From positions 244,137,256-244,201,255 of the forward strand of contig CM076190.1 in assembly GCA_038277395.1 (NCBI GenBank): DNA of 64,000 nt, read 5' to 3'. Made by a program: the position numbers and the translations under genes. Numbering within the stretch: position 1 is the stretch's first letter; each line of letters opens with the position of its first letter. The stretch is from Dryocosmus kuriphilus (taxonomy: Eukaryota > Arthropoda > Insecta > Hymenoptera > Cynipidae). Shown one piece after another: positions 23,342 through 35,808 of this stretch. The notes under the pieces were generated by a model. It was not told the DNA's origin. It did not search any database and saw only the letters and a list, made by a program, of their open reading frames with translations.

Positions 23342-26300
23342 CTATTATTATTATTATTATTATTATTATGTAGCTTTGCGCACTCGGAAGTTCATTGCCT
23401 CAGTTACCCAGAACCGCCACGCATCTCTATCCTGTGCATCTTCCATCCAGTTTAAATAATCAGGTCCTAGTTCTTTTAGATCCTCCCTTACGTTTTTCTC
23501 CCACCTGTTTATCGGTCTGCCTAGAGGCCTCTTACTAATCGGTTTCCCTCTCAAAACTTGCGCCACTGTTCTTTCGTTGCCCATTCATGCAGCATGTCCC
23601 GCCCAGCTTAATTTCCGGGCTTTCGTTACTCTATTAATATTTACTGACCCCTAGAGTGCATGCAGCTCATCATTACGCAGTTTTCTCCATTCATCAGTCT
23701 CTTCGTCCCTTTTGGGACCATAGAATTTTCGAAGTACTTTATTTTTGAATACTCTAAGCCTGTTCTCCTCTTCTTTTGTCAGCGCCCACGTTTCGCACCC
23801 GTCCATGACGACCGGCATTATTATTGTTTTGTAAATTCTTACTTTGATGTTTCTAGATAACGATTTAGTAGTCTCGAGGTATTTAGACTCATTAACTCTT
23901 TCAAATTTCTTATTTCCGGCCATTAGATGGCCCCCTTCATTGTTTCCTTCTGATCTCTCGACGATCAATTATTTTGTCTTCGATTCGCTAACTTCTAAGC
24001 CTCTTTCCTTGGCTTTTGTGATCAAGATTTCCGCATTTTTAGCTACCGTTTCTCTATCATCCCCGAGTAAGTCGAGATCATCTGCATATCCCAGAATTTG
24101 TATTATCCCATTGAGGGTAGCACCGGACGGATTCGTTTGTATTTCTCTGACCACGTATTCCAAAACTAAGTTGAAAAGGATGCACGAAAGCGCATCGCCC
24201 TGTTTCAGGCCATCGCCGATCAAAAACTCTTCAGATAAACTTCCGTTTATGCGTATCCTACCCCTACTGCCGCTTAAGCAAACTTCGATAAGTCTAACCA
24301 ATTTCCTTGGTACGCCCAAGAACTCCAGAATCCAGTACATTCGTGCGCGTATAATAGAGTCGTAAGCTTTTTTGAAGTCGATAAAAAGCTGATGTGTTGC
24401 TTCATTAAATTCCCATTTCTTTTCTAACAGTTGTCTAATTGTGAACATTTGATCACTTGTAGACCGGTTTGAGCGGAATCCACACCGGTAATCCCCAATG
24501 AGCTCCTCAGCAAAAGGCGTTAGTCTACTTAAGATTACATTGTTCAGGATCTTATAGCACGGTGGCACAAGTGAAATTCCCCGATAATTATTACAGTTCG
24601 TTTTATCGCCTTTTTTAAAAATGGGTATAATGGTAGAGGTATTCCATTCCTCCGGTATGCGTTCTGTTTTCCAGATTGCGCGTATTAATTTACAAATTTG
24701 TCTTTTGAGGCGAGGGCCCCCATTTTTTTATCAGTTCTGACGGTAGGTCGTCAATGCCCGCGGCTTTGTTATTTTTCAACTACTTTATGGCCATTTCTAT
24801 TTTTTTATTAGTAGGCTCATCTATTAGTAGATCAGCAGTGTGGATTTCACCGAGATTTACTTCAGCGGGGGCTTCGCGTACGTTCAATAGCTTATCAAAA
24901 TAGTTTTTCCATAAATTTAGTCTTTCTGTTGCATCAGCTACTAGATTGCCATTTTCGTCCCTCATTACTTCGGTTCTACTTTGAAAGCCTTTTCTTATGA
25001 AATTGATTCCCCTGTACATCTCACGCGGGTTATTTTGTTTATTATGCGTGTCTATTGCTAGTATTTTATTCTTCTCCCACTCCCTTTTCTTGAATCTGTA
25101 AAACCTATTTGTACTTTTACTAATCTCGAGATACTTCTTATGTGTTTGATCGCACTTATTTTGTAAACTAATTTCTTTGGCCTTTGTTCGCTCTTCAAAC
25201 TATAGTTTGCAGTCTTCGTCGAACCGCGGTTTGCTTTTGGTTACTTTCTTTAAACGAATAGTACTTTTCGCGGCTGTCTTTATCGCCTCTTTCATATTGC
25301 CCCACAGGGTTTCCGGATCCCCCTCACAATTATCCCTATCGTCTCCCTGTTTTTGAAGAGCGTCGAAACTATTAGAAATCTTTGCTTGATAATTCAATAT
25401 TTCTGTTGGTATTTTAGACTTATCTATATCGAAACGTACTGCTGGCGGTGGAGGGCTATTTTTCTTATTTAACGCCAGTCTAGATCTTAATTTCACTATC
25501 ACGAGAAAGTGGTCTGAATTTAAATCCGCCCCCCTGTACGATCTTACATCGAGAATGTTTGTATGACGTCTTCTGTCAATTAAAACGTGATCAATCTGAT
25601 TCTGTGTGATACCATCTTGTGATATCCAGGTGGCCTTATTGTAGGCCTATACATCGGTTCTTTTCAAATTTTCGCGTTGAAGTCTCCCAATACTATTTTT
25701 GCGTCAAACTTCGAGAACTTGTCAAAAACTTGTCCGATTCTTTCGTAAAAAAGATCTTTAGTATCTTCGCCTTTGTCCTCGGTAGGGCAGTGCACGTTAA
25801 TTAGCACCTGTTTGCAGAAATTACCCTGTAGTACCATATATGATAACCGGTCGTTAATGAATTGCATATCGATAACCGCTTGCGAAATTCGCTTATTAAT
25901 AAGAAACCCGGTCCCCAGTTTGCGCCCTTTAGCTTTTCCATAGTGAAAAATGTAGTTCTCCTTGGAGGTTGATTCATACTAGCCAGACCAGCAGGTTTCT
26001 TGAAGTGCTATTATATCAACATCGTATCTCTTTGCTATCTCAATGAATTCGCTAAATCCGCCAGTATTAAGACTACGCGCGTTCAGAGTTCCCGTCTTAA
26101 GATATTTTATTGTAGTTGTTCGTTTTTGGAAGTTAGCCATGATAATTGTAAGAAAGTCCGCACGTTAGGGATCCTGTTTCGATCGCAGGTGAGTCCGCCG
26201 TCCCAGGAGTGATAACCCCCATACCTCCCTAGGTCTAAGTATGGGAGCTTTCCGACTTTGACAAGGACCGTGTCAACTTGTCGTCAGACACATTATGGCT

Positions 26301-26751
26301 TCATCCTCGCATCCTAACGTCCCCCTGCAAGGCAGTGCGCCTCACTGGCATCAATACCACGTTGACCCTACAGGCGAATCATTCCACACATCCCTTGCGG
26401 GCAGTGTCATCGTTGTGGTGGCCAATGAGGCAGCAGGATTTTTCCCTTACAAGATTTTTAGTTTTGGTTCAGGTAGTGTTTCTAGGTGGAAGCACTCTGA
26501 GCCTCGGCCTGGTAGAACCCACCTATTGCGTATGGACGCGAAAGGGTGAATCCCCCCAAACCATGGCCGTCGTGTATCTATTTTTTACCAATGTGGGTTC
26601 ACCACACCCACGACTGGTTCCTATCAGCTGTCCGCGACTGCTTATTCTTATATTCACAATTAACCTCGGAAGCTGTTCAACCTCAGTGTATGTTCCTCTA
26701 TCCGCAACCTGAGGAAGCGCTGCGAAGTGGTGTTAGGGACCCACGAAGCAG
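23342..26751 (-). mobile_element. RTE-type LINE nested in LINE-A
   Basis: Flanked by a perfect 10-bp duplication AGACAAAAGA (23332-23341, 26752-26761) within LINE-A ORF2. On the minus strand it ends in an (ATA/ATT)n repeat at 23343-23369, the short trinucleotide tail typical of RTE elements. It encodes one endonuclease-RT protein and has about 600 bp of 5' untranslated DNA (26141-26751). Because it interrupts LINE-A it is the younger of the two, yet it already carries several stops. Confidence 0.92.
23366..26140 (-). pseudogene. RTE endonuclease-reverse transcriptase
   Basis: Starts at M-A-N-F-Q-K-R (26140). The APE-type nuclease includes I-I-A-L-Q-E-T-C-W near 26010, L-I-N-V-H-C-P-T-E-D near 25785 and L-G-D-F-N-A-K near 25680. 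RT motifs are G-F-R-S-N-R-S-T-S-D-Q near 24480, L-F-I-D-F-K-K-A-Y-D-S near 24370, L-K-Q-G-D-A-L-S near 24200 and the catalytic L-G-Y-A-D-D near 24080. The C-terminal part has D-G-C-E-T-W-A-L-T near 23790 and the closing A-Q-D-R-D-A-W-R-F-W near 23430. Stops (for example TAG near 25980) and frameshifts (near 25500, 24780 and 23968) inactivate it, although the YADD pair is kept. Confidence 0.88.
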
Positions 26752-29700
26752 AGACAAAAGATTATACAATTAATAATGAAGGAAAGGAACTATTAGGCTT
26801 AGTGGAAGAAAGGGGTTGGTATATATTGAATGGAAATAAGAAGGGAGATGAGAAAGGGGAATTTATGTTCATAAGAGTCAATGAATCCACAGTAATAGAT
26901 TACGTTATAGTCAATACAGAAGGATGGGAGAATACTAAAAGAATGAAGATAGAGTTTAGAGTGGAGTCGGCTCATCAACCCTTAGCCGTGTGTTTAAAAA
27001 GTAGAATAAATAAAGAAAAGAGGACATCGGGGGGAGAAGTAGTAGAGAAAGAAGTGTGGATAGAAGAAACACGGAATGAATATAGAGAAAGGGCAGGAAA
27101 ATTAGAATATGAGAAGATAGAGTTATTAGAGGTGTGTGAAGAATTAAAGACAAAGGTGAAAAAGGCTAGGAAAGTAAAAGTGATAAAAATTAGGAGGGGA
27201 AAGGATAAAAACTGTACAAATTCATGGTGTGAGAGTGAATGTAGGAAAAAGAAGAAGGAAGTTTAAAAAGATTATAAGAACGGAAAAAAGTGAACGGAAG
27301 CAAATTCGAATTATGTAAAGATTAGGAAAGAGTATACAGATCTATGTAAGAGAAAGGAGAAAAAGAAGCAAAAAGAAATAGAGGAAGAGATTAGTGTGAT
27401 TAAAACGGAGGGCGAGGCGTGGAAATTTGTAAATAAAATGAGAAAGGAAAAAGAGGGAATAAGTGACAAGATAAAAATGGAAGATTGGAGGAGACATTTC
27501 AAAGAAATGTCTATAGGTTCAGATGAAAAGAAGACAAATGACTGGCAGAGAATGATAAGAGAGGAAAACGATGAGGAGATAGGAGATGAAGAGCTAGAAG
27601 TGAAATTGAATAGGCTAAAGAAAGGGAAGACAGGAGGAGGTGATGGCCTAAGTAATGAGGTATGTTTTTACAGCAGTGCAGAAACGAGAGGGAAATTGAA
27701 AGAGGTGGTAAAAGGGTTTGGAGAGGGGAGGGATTTCCGGATGATTGAAGCGAAGGTTTGATAACACCAATATACAAGAAAGGAGATAAAGAGAAGGTTG
27801 ATAATTATAGGTGGATAACACTCCTGAATACGGCGTACAAGGTATATGCGATAGTTCTGACAGAAAGGTTAAAGAAGGAGGTAGAAGTCAAAGGGATACT
27901 ACCGGAGAATCAGGCAGGATTTAGAGAGGGCAGAAGTACGATGGACAACATATATATACTACAACATGCAGTAGAGGAAGAGACGGAAAGAAAAGGGGAA
28001 AACTATGTGCGTTCTTCGTAGATTAAAAGCCGCGTTCCCATCGATAAATAGAGAAAAATTGTGCGACGTAATGAAGAAAAGGGGAATAAATGACTGTTTA
28101 ATAGAAAAGGTAAGGGAAATTTACAAGGAAACGAGGGATGGGGTTAGAGTAGGAAAAGAAACATCAAAGGAGTTCTGGACAGAACTAGGATTGCGACAGG
28201 GCTGCCCATTGAGCCCACTGCCATTTTCAGTGTTTATAGCGGACATGGAGGAGTAGGTAAGAAAGGATTAGAAGAAGGAGGAAAACATTTTGGTCTCTGG
28301 CATACGCAGATGATATTGTGTTAGTTCCTAGGGAGGTAGATGTCTTGTGAAGCATGGTGAAAGGATTAGAGAGATATCTGCAGGAAAAGAAGCTAATACT
28401 GAACGTAAAAAAGTCCTAGGGAATGGTTTTCGGAAAAGGAGGTGGGAAGAGGTAAAATAGAGACGAATGGCAATGGAGAGGAGAAAGTGTTGAAGAAATA
28501 GAAGAGTTTGTTTACTTAGGATTTTTGTTTAAGAAAAATGGGAACATTAGAGGGCATGTGAAGGAAAGAGTAAAAAGAGCAACGGTAGTCATGAAGAGGG
28601 TGTGGCTAATAGGAGAGCAATTATTTAGAGATGATTTCAAGAGGAGAATGAGAATGTATGAGGCGTTAGTGATGAGTGTTTTACTGTATGGAGTGGAAAT
28701 TTGGGGGGGGGGGGAGGGAATACGAGGAAGTGGAAAGACTGCATGAAAAATTTATTAGATGGACGCTGGGTCTAGATAGAAGCACGCCATGGTACATAGT
28801 ATTGAAAAAAGTAGATAGAGAAAAAATTGAGATAAGAGCAGGGAACAGAGCATGCAAGTTTGAAGAAAAAGCCCGGGAAAGTAGTGGAAGAATGATTGTT
28901 AGAGCATGTTTAGAAGAGAGAGAATTAGGATTAGCGGGGAGAATAGGATTAGAAGAAAGGTAAAGGGACCTAAATAGGAATGGTTTGTCAAGGGAATTAG
29001 TGAGGAGAGAACACATAATGGGAATAAAAGTGCAACAATATTTGATGAATAGAGATAGAGAGGTACTAAGGCAAGTGATTGAAAATAAAATAAAAGAAAC
29101 AAAATATAATGAAAAGTATGTCTGGATAAAAGTAGAGGGTAAAGCAAAATATTTGGAGAATAAGGGGAAAAGAGGATCGCAGAAACTGATCGCGAGAGCA
29201 AGATGTGGGAAGACGGAGGATTGGAACAAGTACTGGGTGAAAGAAGAAGGAAGAAAATGCATGATATGTGAGAGAGGTAGAGCAACGTTTAAGCACTGGT
29301 TAGAAGATTGTGAAAAAGTAGAAAAACTTTGCATGACAATGGGAAAGATATGGAATGAAAAGGGAAAGGTGGAGGCGGTGGTGTGGTTGAGATATCTGGA
29401 TAAAATGAAAATAAAGAGTGGAGATTGACGTGTAAGGGGGAAGGGATAAGGAAAGAAAAATGTAAAATATGTAATTTATAAGCTAATTATACTATATTAT
29501 GTTTTAGAATGTTATGAAAGTTGTAAAGAAATGGCAAACGAAAAGGTACAAAATCTAGCGAGCGAAAAGGTAATACGAATAGGGGCAATACGAATAGAGA
29601 AAAATAAACCGAATTGTTAAAGAGTGGAAAGAATGAATAGTATTAACCGAATAGAGTTAGAATAGACAATAGTTGTAAGAATTTGTAATTAATGTAAATA

Positions 29701-29865
29701 TTATACATGTAATCTTCGATGTAGCAGACTCTGTCAGCATGTTTCTGTGCCATGATGGACAAAATAAAACATCTTATACTATTACTACTAATGAGTAAGT
29801 TTGATATGAAAGTAACTGTAATCTATTTATGCCATATAAATTGTGTATTTTAAATCGCAATTTTT

Positions 29866-31114
29866 ATGTATTTTATTGGTGATGATATGGAACATCCTAC
29901 TGAAGATACTTGTATACATGGTACAATATGTATTTATTGTACAGAAGAATTTAAAAGGCTAAAAGGAAGAAAAGTTTACTGTATTAACACAACTAATTAT
30001 AAATCAATGGGATTCGATAAACAAGTCGCAACGAAAACTAATGATATTTTATTTCTACAACGTCTAGATGAAATAGTTACAAATAAAAGGATAATTTCCT
30101 ATCACAAAACATGTAAAGCAAAATACTTAGCAGCAGCAAAGCGAATGTTGAAAGAAAAAAAAAGCAGAATGGCATGCCAAGCGGGATTGCCATGCTATTG
30201 CCTTCAGAAAATTATGTTCTTTCATATTTGAAAATGTAGTAAATAGAAGCAATGCTTATTTTTTAACATTTCTGAAAACAATGTTTTTAGATGCGATGAT
30301 CGATCAGTATAAAGGGCTTGGGATAAATAAAGACATTTTCGACACAAGACAAATTGAAAAAAAAATATTTCGGCAGAAAATATTTAAAAACAAGGTAAGG
30401 CTGCTAAGAAGTGGTAAAAAAAAAATTGTTCCGTATAATATAACAGAAATGAACAATATTGATGAATTAAATCTGAATGATTATATACAAACAGCAGCTT
30501 TGAAATTGAGGGCTGCCATTTTAAATAATAAAAAAAGTAACCTCCCGGATGAAATTGAAACACAGGATCTAATCAATGGAGAATGCGACATTCCACAGCC
30601 GTTGCAAACCTTTTTTGAAACACTTTTGTCTGGTTACAATTATCGAAAACAGAAAAGTTGTACAATGAAATTACGCACTTACTCATTAGCTTCAGATGCT
30701 ATTTATTCAGTTACAAATGGTTCAGTTATGTCTTCAAAACATATTACACTTGGAATCGCGATGAAAAGTCTTACAAGTAGTAAAAAAGTGTGAAGTCTTA
30801 TTAATAAACTTGGACACTGTATCAGTTACAATGTTGTCGAGGAATTGGAAACTGAAGCTGCTTATGCAAGCATAAATAAATCTGATCTGTGTCCAAGCAA
30901 TATCGTAAGGATGGTTGGTCTACATACTGGGGTTGCTTTTGATAATTTTGACAGGTTTGTTGAAACGATGGATGGAAAGCAGACACTGCATGACACAGTA
31001 GGAATAATTTTTCAAGGTATATGCGTTATAGTTGAGAAAGATACTGCAAATGTTGAATGCATTGTTAATAGCAACAAAAAAAGAAGAAGAACTTTTGATG
31101 TTACTGGCAATTAA
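29866..31114 (+). pseudogene. Academ-like gene, second Cys/His module and linker
   Basis: Encodes C-I-Y-C ... Y-H-K-T-C-K-A-K-Y-L, a second CxxC-HxxxC module like that in the first exon. Then follows a long Lys-rich segment running through F-L-T-F-L-K-T-M-F-L-D (30270) to I-V-R-M-V-G-L-H-T-G (30905). A 1-nt slip in the A-run near 30154-30165 and a TGA at 30792-30794 break the frame; on either side the protein text continues sensibly. No catalytic motif lies here. The role is presumably DNA or protein binding ahead of the nuclease domain. Confidence 0.6.
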
Positions 31115-31335
31115 AGCACGTACGAGGTTAGAAGATTTATAACATTATATACTAATTAATAAGTATGATTTTGCACAAAACTGAAATTTCTATTATGTAA
31201 CAGAATTAAAGTGAAATTCCTTATCAAATGTTAGGAAAGTAATAATTTTAGTATTTTTGATGCGACCTGGCGAATCATGAAATACTTTTTTACATTTATA
31301 AATGTAATTGTGCCCACAAAATTGTTAATGTAAAT

Positions 31336-31340
<5 letters not shown>

Positions 31341-31374
<34 letters not shown>
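31341..31374. repeat. (TA)n microsatellite
   Basis: About 17 TA dinucleotides in the non-coding part between two exons of the Academ-like gene. Confidence 0.95.
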
Positions 31375-31377
<3 letters not shown>

Positions 31378-31458
31378 CTTTTATTAAAAATTTATTTATT
31401 ATTATTCACATATTATTTCCAGCGTTCATTATAATCGCACTAATAGAATGATTTTCAG

Positions 31459-31954
31459 GTAGACTGTTGATTACGCAATTCGCTGTGGAGTATGTTTTCA
31501 TTTCTTTGATGTAGTTGGATTTTCGAATAAACCTAGCATAACAAATGATTTAAAGGAAAGTAAAATTCGGAAAAGTCAATCACAGATAAACCACTTTATT
31601 GGAAGTTTGTATCTTCGAATAAGTCCTTTCGACAGCAGCCCTCTCTCCGATTTTCTATTTAACATTTCGACAGGCGAATCATTGCCATTAGAAGTAGCTG
31701 AATTCTTAACATCAATTGAGAAAATTGGTCAGGAAATGCGTGAACAGTTTATACAAAGCTGTGAATCTGATCCGGATTATTTGGACAAAGTTGTAATTAA
31801 AAAGACAAAAATACAAAAATTTCCCTCAGTGGTGAAGAAAAAAATGATCCGAATCGGAGATAAAGTTAAAGAAATAAAAATACAAAAACAGATTTTTGGA
31901 CATCTTCTCGCTGTATCTATGGATGCGAAAATAGAAATGCTTAACGTTCAGTAA
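31459..31954 (+). pseudogene. Academ-like gene, central exon
   Basis: Preceded by an acceptor-like ATTTTCAG at 31451-31458. The readable frame includes H-F-I-G-S-L-Y-L-R-I-S-P-F-D and E-V-A-E-F-L-T-S-I-E-K-I-G-Q-E-M and ends in a Lys-rich segment at 31951. The donor after CAG is degraded (CAGTAATAA). No known domain recognised. Position and continuity with the next exon place it in the same protein. Confidence 0.5.
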
Positions 31955-32019
31955 TAACACGTATTATTCAATTTTACGATGAAATATGTTATTTTATTTA
32001 TATTCACAAATATTTTCAG

Positions 32020-32736
32020 GTCTTTACGTATCCTCTAACTCTCGTTCTGCTATCATTATGTCATATTGATGGAAGCATTCATAAAACAGATAAGTCGGTG
32101 TTAACTGCCTTGTTAGAGAATGCAGTCGAAAATCACGAACAGCCCAATACGGTAGATATACGATGGATTTCTACTCTTTTACACTATGAAACAAGTACCA
32201 ATTACCTTTGGAAATATTGTTCTCAAATATTTGTCAAATGTGTGCAGTAATGAAGCTTCTGAAATATACGTTTTATTTAATGAATATAAAACGCCTTCGA
32301 TCAAAGGGACTGAACATACATTAAGAAGCTGTTTTTCAAACGAATTTAATATCTCTGGTAGTGCACAAGTAAGGCCAAACAACTTTCAAAATGAACTAAG
32401 AAATGACAAGTTCAAAACAACTTTAGTTCGATTCTTAATTGAATACTGGGCAAGCGAGGAAGCAGCAAAAATCATTCGTCAAAATTGTGTATGTTAGCTT
32501 TGAGAAATGTTACAAATACTTTGTCAAAGATAACCACGTGAAAAAAAGTATAGCAGATGGTATTTCTTGCCCAGGACACGAGGAAGCAGACACGAAAATT
32601 ATTTTTTATACGTGGTCAATTGTGTACGAAGCAAATGTAGTAATTCGATGTAGTGACACTGATGTCATTATAATTATGCTAGCAAATATGTGCCATTTAA
32701 TCAGCAGATGTAACGTATGGATTTTATTTATCACAG
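32020..32736 (+). pseudogene. Academ-like gene, nuclease exon with acidic motifs
   Basis: Begins after TATTTTCAG at 32019 with V-F-T-Y-P-L-T-L-V-L-L-S-L-C-H-I-D-G-S. A frame change near 32440-32500 leads into C-P-G-H-E-E-A-D-T-K-I-I-F near 32570 and V-I-R-C-S-D-T-D-V near 32640. E-A-D and D-T-D spaced like this, with a later G-C-D, is the acidic-residue pattern of FEN1/XPG (PIN-like) nucleases. It ends at a consistent donor (ACAG|GTATTA, 32737), followed by an 81-bp intron. Confidence 0.68.
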
Positions 32737-32817
32737 GTATTAAATGTATTTTTAAAATGTTTTTAGCGTTTTAAATATAACATAAAAAATAATTGTTATA
32801 TTTACTTCTTCTCTCAG

Positions 32818-33061
32818 GAAACAATGAGAGGTGTGTTTATATTAATAAGATATATGAGAAATTAGGAGACAAATGTTGTCGATCACTACCTGGATTTCAT
32901 GCCCTCACAGGATGTGACTATAATCCTTCTTTCTTCAGAAAGGGGGAAAAAAAAAAAACTTTTCACATTTTCTGTACATCAGAAAGATACCAAGATGCTT
33001 TCATACAAATGTTCGAGCACCCCGATTGAAGTTTCAGTGTCCTCGAAGAATTCATTTGCAG
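32818..33061 (+). pseudogene. Academ-like gene, GCD-motif exon
   Basis: Starts after CTCTCAG (32817) in the frame of the previous exon (I-T-G-N-N-E-R). It carries L-P-G-F-H-A-L-T-G-C-D-Y near 32895, matching the L-x-G-C-D-Y acidic loop of FEN1/XPG nucleases, then F-F-R-K-G-E-K-K-K. One nonsense TGA at 33027. The donor at 33062 (GCAG|GTATT) opens an 86-bp intron closed by ATTACAG at 33147. The two short, well-formed introns show this was a spliced gene and not a processed copy. Confidence 0.68.
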
Positions 33062-33147
33062 GTATTATCTTTATCAATATTTGTAAATGTAAAATTTAAA
33101 AACTGGCAATTACCATAATATAATTGTAAAATATTATATCATTACAG

Positions 33148-33305
33148 AATAGATAACTATAAAAATATTAAGAACGTAAATGATATTAGGTATGCTATAT
33201 TTATGAAAGGAAACGGTATAAAACATACTCAGCAGGCATTTTTGAAATGTATTAAAAAGTGTGACGCCTCGTCATTTGCTCCATTCGAAGTAGAGCTACA
33301 ACAGG
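33148..33305 (+). pseudogene. Academ-like gene, exon 5' half before the MULE insertion
   Basis: Reads R-I-D-N-Y-K-N-I-K-N-V-N-D-I-R-Y then F-A-P-F-E-V-E-L-Q-Q, and stops being meaningful at about 33304 where the MULE begins. The continuation is found at 36224-36422 in the same frame. Confidence 0.6.
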
Positions 33306-33603
33306 GACGTTTGGCCGCGGAGGTTTAGCCGCCGAACGCACAGTGGGCCGGAATTTACAGTTCATAATCCACTACAGGCTACAATTCCTAACCCATTTTG
33401 ATGATTTTTTTTAGAAATGTTAAGCATTACACGTTTCAGAATGACTTCAGGCCGAATTTTTTTTTTAGTTTCGGGAACTTTATTTCTTAAGCAAGTAGTG
33501 CGTAAAAAACAGCCATTTCGACAATATTATTTTTTATCGCTGAGGAAAAGATATAAATAAACTCGCCCTGCATCAGAATGATTGCAGGTACACTTAAGGA
33601 ACA
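33306..33603 (+). repeat. MULE left terminal inverted repeat
   Basis: Matches the complement of 35809-36110 nearly base for base through CGAACGCACAGTGGGCCGG, GATTGCAGGTACACTTAAGG and the end AAGGAACA. A further matching piece (34146-34180 against 35781-35808) lies beyond 543 bp of extra AT-rich DNA (33604-34146), so this arm has been interrupted. An ~80-bp segment of that extra DNA (33872-33955) is repeated directly at 34436-34518. Confidence 0.85.
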
Positions 33604-34664
33604 TAAATATTTAGTTTAAGATTCAATCTAATTGATATAAAGAAATAGATTTTTGCAGTGCTCAACCATTGAACAAATTTTGCAATTCTCTGCAAAATGA
33701 ATGCTCTAAAGGAAAAATGACGACATATTAGCATATACTATTATTATAAATAATATATTAAACAAAAAATCAATTTTTGAATTTCTGACACAATTATATA
33801 TTGTTTTCTCTGGTGGGAAACAATTTAAAACTGACTATAAAATGCTTTAAAAAGAAAAATAATATAATCATTCAATTTCTCTTATTATTACTAACAAACA
33901 TTGTAAACAAAGTAAAAAATACAAACTAAATACTAAGATAAATAAGTATGGAAAATTTGTAACAAGTTTGAAGTATAAAAGTTAATTTTTTTCGGTTCAA
34001 GTTTTTAATAATTGAAATAGTATATTCACCCGTTTTCCTTTAATTTTTAATATCTGCAGCCTCAGCTTTACGAAAAAATTTAAATAGATTTATATTCAAC
34101 ACTTTTAAATAAAAATGTGTAGGAAACGACAGTAAAAAGAAATTTCAACGCATTCTAAATTAAAGAATTTTAAGGTAATAGGAGGATGGTTTTTAAACAT
34201 TCTTTCAGCGAAGAGTATAAATTTACATTTAAATATTCCTTTTTAAGAAATTTTTCCATAAAGAATAGTTTTTTTACTATAAACAAATTTTTATTAGTTG
34301 GTGAAAAATACATTATATTTCAATAAAGAAAATCCATTCTTTTTTCATTTGGTAGAGAAGTTTTTTTACGACTAATCCTATTTCTATACATTTTATATGA
34401 TGAATATCAGAGTTAAGGTGCATGTGAGGAAAGTATAATCATTCAATATCTCTTATTATTAATGACAAACATTGTAAACAAAGTAAAACATACAAACTAA
34501 ATACTAAGCTAAATACTCTATACAAAGTTTATGTTGTGCGCTAGACCCGTCAAATATTCCTTAATCGTTCGGTTAGAAAAATTTTGTACTATATTTAGAA
34601 TCGTCTTGTCTGCATCTTGATATTTTTTCCTTTTTAAACTGGGTTCATCACCACGAAGAAACTG

Positions 34665-35632
34665 TTAATAAAGACAGTCATTCTGTTGTTGGATTACCTT
34701 TAGTCCGTCGATGAACTTCCAAATTGTTGGATGACTTACAGCGAAATGACATTGAAGTCGACGATGTGCAGCCTCAGCAAAATTTTTTGTTCTGTGTAGA
34801 TTTGCCAGAACCCTATCATAGACAGACCACACTGCAGGTAAATATAGTGGCTGCCTTCGAGTCATATCCCAGTTAAGTCTTCCAACGTAGTTGTCCTGAA
34901 ATAGTATGCTACCGGTGCCGCAGAAATCAAATTTCGCCTTCGCTGTACGGTTTTCCTAATTGCGTCTATTTTGGGCATTTTCCCCTGAATTGCTGAACCC
35001 GATCCTTGCAGAGAATGGTTAAAAATCTGCTGTGGTGTTTCCATGGTTTGTTCTGCTCTCTTCTTTATGCTGGTTACAAGTCTTGCGACTTCTATACCCG
35101 CCGCATCAGAATCATGAGTGTGCACAATTATCACTTTAATGACCTGAAACAAACAAACAAAACAAAATAAAATAAGAGCAAAACAAAATAAAACAAAATA
35201 AAATAGAAATTAAAAAAAAAAAATTTTAATAAATAATTGTATACCTAATATACACAAATGATAAAGAAATACGTGTTACTAACTTTTTATAAATTATTTT
35301 AAATAAATAATTATAAAGCATGCAGGCACGCATTAAAATGGTAAAAAAACAATGATAAAATATACTATTAATTAATTAGTTGAATTGAGAAATTGAAAAA
35401 TGAAATATGCATTAAAATTTGTTTTTATTAAACTTACTTCATTCGTAGAAGAAGACGTGTGTATGCGAGTCTTACAACCGTCATGTCTCCGATCACACCT
35501 CCAGAACATTATGTTACCATCGGCATTCAACTTGTCAAAATTAAACAGACATCCTTCGTGACAAAATTTCTGACGATCTCGTTTGGAAATAATTGCTTTC
35601 TCCATGATTCTATAAAACTGTATTTCGGACAC
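34665..35632 (-). pseudogene. FLYWCH-MULE transposase, catalytic core deleted
   Basis: Exon 1 (35632-35438) encodes a FLYWCH zinc finger: G-C-L-F-N-F-D-K then I-M-F-W-R-C-D-R-R ... C-K-T-R-I-H-T. A 294-bp intron (donor GAA|GTAAGT at 35437, acceptor TTTCAG at 35144) leads to exon 2, with H-T-H-D-S-D-A-A-G-I-E-V and T-P-Q-Q-I, the usual linker of these transposases. Near 34905 the sequence jumps to Y-V-G-R-L-N ... V-Y-D-R-V-L-A-N-L-H-R-T-K-N and S-H-P-T-I-W-K-F-I-D-G-L, the C-terminal part. The DDE domain between them is absent, so the product could bind DNA at most. Confidence 0.85.
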
Positions 35633-35808
35633 TGACTTCTGCTTAGTTCAGCAGTTCAAACCGAAGTGACATACCGATCACCAAATGACCTGTCATGTAC
35701 TTGAATTAACAGTATGCCACACCATCATGAACACTTGATTACCTGAATTTCGTGGAAGGGATTTACGTTACACGCACGTACCTTAAAATTCTTTAATTTA
35801 GAATGCGT

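Larger units (their letters stand above)
22839..29428 (+). pseudogene. LINE-A ORF2 (endonuclease-reverse transcriptase), split by RTE
   Basis: The APE-type endonuclease begins E-V-K-V-L-F-W-N-V-A and continues with L-T-E-T-W-V near 22945; the G-G-D-F-N-A-R motif of LINE-B reads G-G-E-W-N-A-R near 23263. The RTE insert interrupts it at 23341. ORF2 resumes at 26752 and the RT follows: I-T-P-I-Y-K-K-G-D, A-G-F-R-E-G-R-S-T and L-R-Q-G-C-P-L-S-P near 28190. The catalytic box is A-Y-A-D-D near 28302, in a short frame between stops. The C-terminus at 28985-29428 has C-x-x-C ... H-x4-C. Numerous stops and shifts make it inactive. Its sequence tracks LINE-B's ORF2 throughout. Confidence 0.88.
21301..29788 (+). 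mobile_element. LINE-A, non-LTR retrotransposon with 13-bp target duplication
   Basis: Flanked by TAATGAGTAAGTT at 21288-21300 and 29789-29801. It encodes ORF1 and ORF2 in the order endonuclease, reverse transcriptase, C-terminal Cys/His motif, and ends in an A-rich tail (AAAATAAAAC). It is the same family as LINE-B (50812-56416) but carries many more stops and frameshifts. An RTE-type LINE at 23342-26751 splits ORF2. Without that insert it is about 5.07 kb, close to LINE-B's 5.6 kb. Confidence 0.93.
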
